This document shows positions 57,888 to 64,000 of a DNA stretch of 64,000 bases, one piece after another. Below the pieces are notes generated by a model that saw only the letters and a program-made list of their open reading frames with translations, was not told the DNA's origin and did no database searches. Within the stretch, counting starts at the first letter, position 1; each line of letters starts with the position of its first letter. The translations under genes and the position numbers were made by a program. Source of the DNA: Corynebacterium amycolatum SK46. GTDB taxonomy: Bacteria > Actinomycetota > Actinomycetes > Mycobacteriales > Mycobacteriaceae. Where the stretch lies: NCBI RefSeq assembly GCF_000173655.1, contig NZ_ABZU01000007.1, forward strand, positions 1-64,000, in the 5' to 3' direction.

Positions 57888-58454
57888 CTAGACCTTGCGC
57901 CGTAAGCTGTCTTCAACTAAATCAAGCACGGAATCCAATTCGTCGACAGTGCGACCAGATGCCAGACGAACGATGATGCCATCGAGCATCAGCTCGAGAA
58001 AAAGCTGCATCGTGCGAACCGAATAATCCGTCCGTAGGGAGCCGGATGAGGATGTCTGGGTCAATCGGTGGGCAACAGCGTCATCCAATTGATCCTGATG
58101 GCCCAACCATTGACCCTTAAACTCCGGATCGCTGCGAAGGCGACGGGCAATCTCAAGGCGAGTTCCCAGCCAGCCATGCTTGTCTGGGTTCGCCACGATG
58201 TCACGCATTACTTCCACTAATCCGGAAGACTCCGCGACTTCCGCCATATTTGCGGCATCTTCTTCGGCCAACGCTAAGAACAGACCTTCTTTGGATCCGA
58301 AGTGATGGAAAATAGCACCGCGAGACTTACCGGTAGCGGCCTCCAGACGAGACACCGTTGCGCCGTCGTAGCCGAATTCTGCAAAGCACTGCCGAGCGCC
58401 GTCGAGAATTTCGTGCCGCCGTTGAGCTAAATCCTGATTACTCACTTTTGGCAT
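57888..58454 (-). CDS. acnR: TetR-family regulator AcnR
   Basis: Repressor of aconitase. The N-terminal helix-turn-helix (about 10 to 55) contains GATVSRLEAATGKSRGAIFHHF, and the ligand domain follows; the sequence closely follows C. glutamicum AcnR (known to bind the acn promoter and citrate-metal). I chose the ATG at 58454 (MPKVSNQDL). The longer frame from 58520 would begin one base after the likely -10 TATAGG (58527 to 58522), upstream of any transcript start. The length is 188. The acn operator that it should bind is visible at 61659. Confidence 0.93.
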   Translation of the reverse strand: MPKVSNQDLAQRRHEILDGARQCFAEFGYDGATVSRLEAATGKSRGAIFHHFGSKEGLFLALAEEDAANMAEVAESSGLVEVMRDIVANPDKHGWLGTRLEIARRLRSDPEFKGQWLGHQDQLDDAVAHRLTQTSSSGSLRTDYSVRTMQLFLELMLDGIIVRLASGRTVDELDSVLDLVEDSLRRKV

Positions 58455-58521
58455 TAGGAAACTCTTTTCTTGCCGGCGACCCCCAGGGGCATATTTCACT
58501 GCATGACGTGGCAACGCCATT

Positions 58522-58527
58522 CCTATA
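58522..58527 (-). promoter_or_regulatory. Candidate -10 of acnR
   Basis: TATAGG on the minus strand, about 68 bases before the chosen start. Its position argues against the upstream ATG at 58520. Confidence 0.45.
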
Positions 58528-58559
58528 CTTCCCAGGCCTCATTTTGACTGGAGTAGAGA

Positions 58560-58627
58560 AACCCGAGGCCGGCAGGGCGCTAGTCCGTGGGGTGTGAATC
58601 CGCGGGCTAGCGCTACCTACCGGCCTC
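58560..58627 (-). terminator. Nested hairpin terminator of acn
   Basis: The outer stem GAGGCCGG/CCGGCCTC (58565 and 58620) encloses GCGCTAG/CTAGCGC (58577 and 58607). On the minus strand the stem is followed by GTTTCTCT. It lies 50 bases past the acn stop and upstream of acnR. Confidence 0.75.
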
Positions 58628-58676
58628 TAGAAGCGCTGCTTACAACAAGCCCTAGCGCGCACGAGTCAAAGGGAAA

Positions 58677-61463
58677 CTAGTTGCCCTTGATCATGTTGCG
58701 CAGGACGTACTGCAGAATACCGCCGTGGCGGTAGTAGTCAGCCTCACCAGGGGTATCGATACGGACCACAGCGTCGAAGTCGAAGGAATCGCCGTTTTCC
58801 TTGGTAACCGTGACCTTGACGGTCTTCGGAATGGAGCCGTTGTTCAGCTCCTCCAGACCAGCGATGTCGAAGGTCTCAGTGCCATCGATGCCCAGGGACT
58901 TCCAGGACTCACCCTCCGGGAACTGCAGCGGAACAACGCCCATGCCGATGAGGTTCGAACGGTGAATACGCTCGAAGGACTCAGCGATAACAGCCTTGAC
59001 GCCCAGCAGCAGGGTGCCCTTAGCTGCCCAGTCACGGGAGGAACCGGTGCCGTATTCCTTGCCACCAACGACGACCAGCGGAGTGCCAGCCTCCTTGTAG
59101 TTCATGGCAGCGTCGTAGATGAAGGCCTGCGGGCCACCCTCCTGGGTGAAGTCGCGGGTGTAGCCACCGGTAACACCGTCAAGCAGCTGGTTCTGCAGGC
59201 GGATGTTAGCAAAGGTACCGCGCACCATGACCTCGTGGTTACCACGACGGGAACCCAGGGAGTTGTAGTCCTTGCGCTCAACACCCATGGAGTCGAGGTA
59301 CTGAGCAGCTGGGGTGCCCGGCTTAATGGAGGAAGCCGGGGAGATGTGGTCGGTGGTCACCGAGTCGCCCAGGGCAGCAAGGACGCGAGCGCCCTTGATG
59401 TCGGAAACCGGTGCCGGCTCCATCTCCATCTCGTCGAAGTACGGTGCCTTGCGGATGTAGGAGGACTTGTCGTCCCAAGCGAAGGTCTTGCCCTCCGGGG
59501 TCGGCAGATTCTGCCAGCGCTCGTCACCAGCGAAGACATCCTTGTAGTCCTCGTCGTACAGCTCGGAGGAGATGGAAGCCTCGATGGTTGCCTCGATCTC
59601 TTCGGTGGACGGCCAAATGTCGCGCAGGAAGACATCGTTGCCCTCTGCGTCCTGACCCAGGGCGTCGGTTTCGAAGTCGAAGTCCATGGTACCGGCGATC
59701 GAGTAAGCGATAACCAGGATCGGGGAGGCCAGGTAATTCATCTTCACGTCAGGGGAGATGCGGCCTTCGAAGTTACGGTTACCGGACAGAACCGCGGTAG
59801 CAGCCAGGTCGGCCTCGTTGATGGCGGAGGAAATCTCAGCCGGCAGCGGACCGGAGTTACCGATACAGGTTGCACAACCGAAGCCGGACAGGTAGAAGCC
59901 CAGAGCTTCGAGGTCCTTCCACAGGTCAGCGCGCTTGAAGTAGCCGTTAACAACCTGGGATCCCGGGGCACAAATGGTCTTGACCCACGGCTTAGCCTTC
60001 AGACCCTTCTCGACAGCCTTGCGTGCCAACAGACCAGCGCCAATCATGACCGACGGGTTGGAGGTGTTGGTACAAGAGGTGATGGAAGCGATAGCGACCA
60101 TACCGTGGTCGAGCGTGTACTCGCCGCCGTTCGGGGAAGTGACGGTGATCGGGGAGCTCGGGCGACCTTCAGCGCCGTTAGCGGCGGACTCGCCGTGGCC
60201 CTCGCGGGACTCGTTGTAGTCTGCGGCCAGCTCGGAGGTCGGTGCGGAAGCCTTGACAGCGCCCTTGATCTCGCCGTCGGAGTAGTTGTGCAGGTCCTTG
60301 CGGAACTGCTCCTTGGCGGAAGCCAACTCGATGCGGTCCTGCGGGCGCTTCGGGCCGGCGATGGACGGAACGACGGTGGACAGGTCCAGCTCGAGGTACT
60401 CGGAGTACTCAGCCTCCGGAGTGTTCTCGTCCAGCCACATGCCCTGAGCCTTGGCGTAAGCCTCGACGCGCTCCAGGGTCTCCTTGTCGCGACCGGTCAG
60501 GGCCAGGTACTTGACGGTCTCGTCGTCGATCGGGAAGATTGCGGCGGTGGAACCGAACTCCGGCGACATGTTACCGATGGTCGCACGGTTGGCCAGTGGC
60601 AGCTTGGAGACGCCAGCGCCGTAGAACTCTACGAACTTGCCGACGACGCCGTGCTGGCGCAGCATGTCGGTGACGGTGAGCACAACGTCGGTTGCGGTAA
60701 CGCCCGGCTGAATGTCGCCAGTCAGCTTGAAGCCAACGACGCGCGGGATGAGCATGGAAATCGGCTGGCCAAGCATTGCGGCCTCAGCCTCGATACCACC
60801 GACACCCCAGCCCAGGATACCCAGGCCGTTCTGCATGGTCGTGTGGGAGTCAGTACCAACACAGGTGTCCGGGTATGCCAGGCCGTTGTTCTCAAAGACA
60901 ACGCGAGCCAGGTACTCGATGTTGACCTGGTGGACAATACCGGTTCCCGGAGGAACAACGCGGAAGTTGGAGAATGCACCAGTACCCCAACGGAGGAACT
61001 TGTAGCGCTCATCATTGCGCTGGTACTCAATCTCGACGTTCTTAGCCAGAGCGTCTTCGCTACCGAAGGCCTCGATGATGACTGAGTGGTCGATGACCAT
61101 CTCTGCCGGGTTCAGCGGGTTAACCTGATCCGGGTCGCCGCCGAGAGTCTTAACAGCCTCACGCATGGTAGCCAGGTCAACAACACAGGCGACGCCGGTG
61201 AAGTCCTGCATAATAACGCGAGCAGGGGTGAACTGAATCTCGATCGACGGATCAGCGGAAGGAACCCAGTTGGCGACAGCCTTGATGTGCTCCTCAGTGA
61301 TGTTGGCGCCATCTTCGTTGCGCAGCAGGTTCTCACCGAGAACCTTCAACGAGTAAGGCAGCTTCTCCATACCCGGCACGGCGTCAAGAGCGAAGTAGTC
61401 ATAAGACTTGTCTCCGACCTCAAGCTTGCGCAGGGCGTTGAAAGAGTTCTTGCTTTCAGCCAC
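58677..61463 (-). CDS. acn: Aconitate hydratase
   Basis: Iron-sulfur enzyme isomerising citrate to isocitrate in the TCA cycle. The cluster cysteines are in [14 protein letters not shown] (about 464) and [12 protein letters not shown] (about 527 to 538). The four-domain length is 929, as for AcnA types. I chose the GTG at 61463 ([10 protein letters not shown]), because GGAG lies seven bases upstream and relatives begin the same way. The ATG at 61475 contains that ribosome site, and the frame runs up to 61619. A 786-codon ORF on the opposite strand is a shadow of codon bias. Confidence 0.96.
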   Translation of the reverse strand: MAESKNSFNALRKLEVGDKSYDYFALDAVPGMEKLPYSLKVLGENLLRNEDGANITEEHIKAVANWVPSADPSIEIQFTPARVIMQDFTGVACVVDLATMREAVKTLGGDPDQVNPLNPAEMVIDHSVIIEAFGSEDALAKNVEIEYQRNDERYKFLRWGTGAFSNFRVVPPGTGIVHQVNIEYLARVVFENNGLAYPDTCVGTDSHTTMQNGLGILGWGVGGIEAEAAMLGQPISMLIPRVVGFKLTGDIQPGVTATDVVLTVTDMLRQHGVVGKFVEFYGAGVSKLPLANRATIGNMSPEFGSTAAIFPIDDETVKYLALTGRDKETLERVEAYAKAQGMWLDENTPEAEYSEYLELDLSTVVPSIAGPKRPQDRIELASAKEQFRKDLHNYSDGEIKGAVKASAPTSELAADYNESREGHGESAANGAEGRPSSPITVTSPNGGEYTLDHGMVAIASITSCTNTSNPSVMIGAGLLARKAVEKGLKAKPWVKTICAPGSQVVNGYFKRADLWKDLEALGFYLSGFGCATCIGNSGPLPAEISSAINEADLAATAVLSGNRNFEGRISPDVKMNYLASPILVIAYSIAGTMDFDFETDALGQDAEGNDVFLRDIWPSTEEIEATIEASISSELYDEDYKDVFAGDERWQNLPTPEGKTFAWDDKSSYIRKAPYFDEMEMEPAPVSDIKGARVLAALGDSVTTDHISPASSIKPGTPAAQYLDSMGVERKDYNSLGSRRGNHEVMVRGTFANIRLQNQLLDGVTGGYTRDFTQEGGPQAFIYDAAMNYKEAGTPLVVVGGKEYGTGSSRDWAAKGTLLLGVKAVIAESFERIHRSNLIGMGVVPLQFPEGESWKSLGIDGTETFDIAGLEELNNGSIPKTVKVTVTKENGDSFDFDAVVRIDTPGEADYYRHGGILQYVLRNMIKGN

Positions 61464-61830
61464 AGTCAGCTCCATTTCTATTCGGGTGAATTGTCGCCTT
61501 AACTGAAGAGTCCGGCACTCGAATTTCGGCTCTCCACAAGGCATAGGTGCGATCACGCCGCCCCTTATCAACCAATTAAAGCAATAATCACGACGCGGGG
61601 CACACGAGCCCACGCACACGTTTTCAAGGAAGCGTTACCGTCCTTGCATCAACAATAACAGTACGAACGTTCTGTATGTAGATTGCCTGCGGCGCGCCGA
61701 GTCAAGCTACCCCCGTTCACGTCCAAGACAGGCCATTATAGATAGGACAAACGAAGTAGTATCTCCGCCAAATTGGGGCGCGTGGAAACCATTCTCACGC
61801 AAAACAGGAGCACGATACGGAAGGCAGTTA
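61464..61830. other. Divergent intergenic region between acn and the DUF6676-like gene
   Basis: 367 bases without a gene. On the acn side there is a long leader (about 190 to 200 bases) and the AcnR operator; TTGACT at 61705 to 61700 (minus strand) is a possible -35. On the right side, TATAGA (61737 to 61742) and TAGTAT (61756 to 61761) are possible -10 elements. GGAAGG at about 61813 serves the right-hand gene. Confidence 0.5.
61659..61674 (-). promoter_or_regulatory. AcnR operator in the acn promoter
   Basis: On the minus strand it reads CAGAACGTTCGTACTG, matching the C. glutamicum AcnR inverted repeat CAGNAC...GTACTG that I recall for the acn promoter. It is about 196 bases upstream of the chosen acn start. 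Confidence 0.8.
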
Positions 61831-62340
61831 ATGCATACGCCAGCAGATTCACAGGCAGCGAAAGAAACCGTCGAAAAGGCGGTCGCCCAGCTACGCACCG
61901 ACAACATCGTGACAACTAACCCAAAGCTCCGGGAAGCGGTCCAGCCAATTGTCGACGATGCAGCAAATCGGGGGGTGCCCAATTTCCATATCATCTACCT
62001 AGACACCGAGAAGATTTACCCCGTCGCCGAACAAAAGAACACCGACATCTTTTCCTTTGCCCGCCAAGTAGCGGACCAAGTCGGCGGAACGACTGTCGTG
62101 CGCACACCGGGCAATGTGGCCACCGCATCTTCCGATTTTCCCCGCGCAGCCATTGAACGCGCCGACCACGCAATGATGGAGACTCCGCGAGACTATCCGG
62201 CAGGTCTCGATGCCTATTTGCACGAGCTCACTAACTACGTCGTTCCGTGGACTCTTTACAGCCTCATCGCTGGCGTCGTTATCGTCGCACTATTCGTCGG
62301 ACTGACGTTCTACTGGCTACGCACACGCCCAACCGTCTAA
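61831..62340 (+). CDS. Small membrane-anchored protein (Rv1476-like)
   Basis: A 169-residue protein conserved between acn and the NlpC/P60 genes in Mycobacterium and Corynebacterium. A soluble alpha/beta-like domain (about 1 to 130), with FHIIYLDTEKIYP, is followed by one C-terminal membrane span (about 138 to 161) and a short cytosolic end. This topology is like that of small TPM-type or stress-linked membrane proteins, but no function is established. The ATG has GGAAGG six bases upstream. Confidence 0.82.
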   Translation: MHTPADSQAAKETVEKAVAQLRTDNIVTTNPKLREAVQPIVDDAANRGVPNFHIIYLDTEKIYPVAEQKNTDIFSFARQVADQVGGTTVVRTPGNVATASSDFPRAAIERADHAMMETPRDYPAGLDAYLHELTNYVVPWTLYSLIAGVVIVALFVGLTFYWLRTRPTV

Positions 62341-62525
62341 GGGCTCGCTTTACGACGGGCACTGAAGCTAGCGGCCCCACTGGACACATTCACCATCCTC
62401 GGTTTTCCATCCCCAGGAAAGAGACAGAGTAAATGCCCCAAAAACTGGTAGCAGTGAGGAAATCAGCCACTATCCAAATTGGATAACGCTGTTGCATTCG
62501 CCGTAACCGTGCCAACGATTTTTAC

Positions 62526-62554
62526 AAAGGTCAAGCATGAACGCTTGACCTTTT
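62526..62554 (+). terminator. Rho-independent terminator
   Basis: AAAGGTCAAGC, loop, GCTTGACCTTTT: a strong stem with T-run, about 185 bases after the Rv1476-like gene. Confidence 0.85.
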
Positions 62555-62616
62555 CTTATGTCCGATACCCTAGGTAGGGGCCTGCGATATTCCGGCACGC
62601 CGACAAGCCATCGAAT

Positions 62617-62632
62617 AGTGACATAATTCACA
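62617..62632. promoter_or_regulatory. Candidate GlxR (CRP-type) binding site
   Basis: AGTGACATAATTCACA; its complement is TGTGAATTATGTCACT, matching TGTGA-N6-TCACA at nine of ten conserved bases. It lies about 340 bases before the RipA-like gene. Confidence 0.6.
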
Positions 62633-62970
62633 TAGAAAACTAGGGCTCACCATAACCGCAGGCCACGGCGTATAACGAAACGATTACAAAGTGGGGGACA
62701 GTTGGTAATTTTGTTACTTATGTTTTTTTAGAGCTTTTTGACCCGTAAAGTGCTTCGTGATGCCAATAGTGGACTCAAGGGTCCAGTATTGACCAAAGAA
62801 AACTCGCGGGAGCGCCGCTGTTGCTTTTGGTTCTGGTTTCGGTTCGACGTTTTTCGTAGTTCCACTCAAGACCGGGAGACAACAACGGGAAGATATCCAA
62901 CGATGGGGAAGTCGCTGGTGTCGATTCTGAGGCGTGAACGCACCCATAGGAGAAATGTAGGAGTAACGCG

Positions 62971-64000
62971 GTGCCGAGTAATCGCAAAGTCCGTGCATCA
63001 TATTGGACTCGTCCAATTGCCGGTATTATCACGGCGGGTCTTCTGGCGACGAACACTCAGGTCGCAGCTGCACAACCACTAAATCCGAGCGACGCCCAGA
63101 TCCGTCAAGCGCGCGAGGCGGCCTCTAACGCCGAGTCGTACTTGCAGTCCCTGGTCGCCGAGGTAACTTCGAGCGAGCGCCGGGTATCTGACCTCGAGCT
63201 ACGCATGGGCACTCTGCGCGAGGACGTCAACAAGGCCATGGTGGACCTTGAAAACGCTCGGGATGCTGCGAACCGTGCGCGCGAGGCGGTCAACGAGGCA
63301 CGTACCCAACTCGACCGTTCCCGCGCCGAACTCGCTAGCGCTCAGAAGCAGTTCGATGAGCTAGCACGCACCATCATGCGTCAGGGCCGTTCCAGTGGTT
63401 CGATTCTCGAGGGTGCGCGAGATGCTTCCGAGGCCATTAACCGCCTGTCCGCTTTGCGTCGCGAAGCTGACCGTCAAGAGCAGACCGTTGACTCGCTGGA
63501 TAAGAATCGAACTGAGGCTGCTAACCAGGAGTCCACACTTCGCAAGAAGAGTGACGAGGCTCAGCAGGCGGAGGCCACCGCAAACCAGCGAAACACCGAT
63601 GCTCAGAACGCGTACTCCGAGGCAAACGAGGAGCTTCAAAAGGAGCAAGCTGATTACCAGCAGGCTCAGGTCGACCGCGATGCTGCAAAGGCATCTTTGG
63701 ACGCAGCCCGAAACGCGGTCAACGAGCTGAACTCTCAGCGCCAGAATTATGAGAACGAGCAGGCCCGCAAAGAAGCGGAAGACGCCGCTGCCAAGAAGGC
63801 CGCTGAGGAAGCTGCAGCTAAGACTCGCGCCGAGGCGCAGTCGAACCAGACTGATGAGGATTCCTCTTCCGAGTCCACAGATGAAAGCTCTAGCACCACC
63901 GACTCGACTGGCTCCACCGGCTCCACTGGTTCTAACAGCTCCACAGGTTCCAATAGCTCGACCGGCTCGACTGGTTCCGCGGGTACCACCGACTCGACTG
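62971..64000 (+). CDS. Secreted coiled-coil protein, N-terminal part of an NlpC/P60 (RipA-like) hydrolase, partial
   Basis: Open from a GTG at 62971, with TAGGAG upstream, to the window end (343 codons, no stop). A signal peptide (spans 15 to 28, likely cut after VAAA near 34) is followed by a long heptad-rich coiled coil (about 40 to 285, many Glu, Ala, Gln, Arg) and then a Ser/Thr/Gly/Asp linker (from about 290). The catalytic NlpC/P60 domain is expected beyond the edge and is inferred from the position after the acn and Rv1476-like genes, where Mycobacterium has ripA. It probably cuts peptidoglycan cross-bridges at division. Confidence 0.85.
   Translation, partial: MPSNRKVRASYWTRPIAGIITAGLLATNTQVAAAQPLNPSDAQIRQAREAASNAESYLQSLVAEVTSSERRVSDLELRMGTLREDVNKAMVDLENARDAANRAREAVNEARTQLDRSRAELASAQKQFDELARTIMRQGRSSGSILEGARDASEAINRLSALRREADRQEQTVDSLDKNRTEAANQESTLRKKSDEAQQAEATANQRNTDAQNAYSEANEELQKEQADYQQAQVDRDAAKASLDAARNAVNELNSQRQNYENEQARKEAEDAAAKKAAEEAAAKTRAEAQSNQTDEDSSSESTDESSSTTDSTGSTGSTGSNSSTGSNSSTGSTGSAGTTDST

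Larger units (their letters stand above)
62341..62970. other. Long intergenic leader upstream of the RipA-like gene
   Basis: 630 bases without a supported gene. It holds a terminator (62526 to 62554), a CRP/GlxR-like site (62617 to 62632), a possible -10 TATAAC (62671 to 62676), a T-rich stretch at 62720 to 62740 and a small GGAC/GTCC hairpin near 62773. Several short ORFs here lack coding character. I do not find the conserved blocks of a c-di-AMP (ydaO) riboswitch. Confidence 0.5.

Noticed and set aside
58725..61085. 786-codon ORF on the plus strand across acn
   Set aside because: Acn is unmistakable on the minus strand. The opposite frame is open because of GC-rich codon bias, and it has no recognisable motif or ribosome site.
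62640..62970. Possible c-di-AMP (ydaO) riboswitch before the RipA-like gene
   Set aside because: Such riboswitches are common before actinobacterial wall hydrolase genes, but I cannot find the conserved GAGCCGGG-type blocks here.
62738..63082. 114-codon ORF overlapping the start of the RipA-like gene
   Set aside because: Different frame from the signal peptide and coiled-coil reading; its Arg/Cys-rich composition lacks coding character.

Overview
The window is a stretch of core chromosome from an actinobacterium, almost certainly a Corynebacterium. The evidence is the gene order and protein types: mIHF, gmk, rpoZ, coaBC, metK and priA in a row; a corynebacterial-type OpcA beside zwf; an AcnR-type regulator next to acn; and the order ctaA, ABC pair, mptB, sufR-B-D-C-S-U-T, which is also conserved in Mycobacterium. 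Base composition looks moderately GC-rich and many starts are GTG. I cannot fix the species. I see no tRNA, rRNA, insertion sequence, prophage or CRISPR array.

Layout. 1 to 9.7 kb: a small membrane protein, then the plus-strand housekeeping run mihF, gmk, rpoZ, coaBC, metK, priA, def, fmt, rsmB. 9.7 to 14.4 kb: rpe followed by the riboflavin genes ribD, ribE, ribBA, ribH and a PH-domain membrane protein. 14.4 to 19.6 kb: uvrC, rapZ, yvcK, whiA. 19.8 to 26.4 kb: central carbon genes gap, pgk, tpiA, ppc, then secG. 26.5 to 35.5 kb (minus strand): pentose phosphate genes tkt, tal, zwf, opcA, pgl, interrupted between tal and zwf by a plus-strand GntR (YtrA-like) regulator, ABC ATPase and membrane protein. 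35.7 to 41.7 kb: ctaB and ctaA for heme A, an ABC-2 exporter pair and the mannosyltransferase mptB. 41.8 to 48.3 kb: the SUF iron-sulfur operon headed by its regulator sufR. 48.7 to 57.7 kb: the most variable part, with a LysP-like permease, a lone lycopene-cyclase-family flavoprotein, an ABC-F ATPase, and a minus-strand set of two paralogous amidotransferases, a large unusual sensor kinase and its response regulator. 57.9 to 64 kb: acnR and acn, a small membrane protein, and the start of a secreted coiled-coil protein of the NlpC/P60 (RipA-like) kind that runs off the end.

How it fits together. Most genes serve nucleotide, cofactor and central carbon metabolism. SUF builds clusters needed by proteins such as aconitase, whose gene has a visible AcnR operator; ctaA and ctaB make heme A for the terminal oxidase.

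The most unusual signals are: (1) a dispersed intergenic repeat, three copies with an identical 20-base core, each lying just beyond the rho-independent terminator of a gene and in the same orientation as that gene; (2) the regulator/ABC cassette splitting the pentose phosphate operon; (3) a 20-base divergent promoter in which two leaderless starts appear to share one near-symmetrical -10 element; (4) a histidine kinase with a second, degenerate membrane-plus-signalling half, in one operon with two amidotransferases. All start choices, promoters and operators are read by eye.
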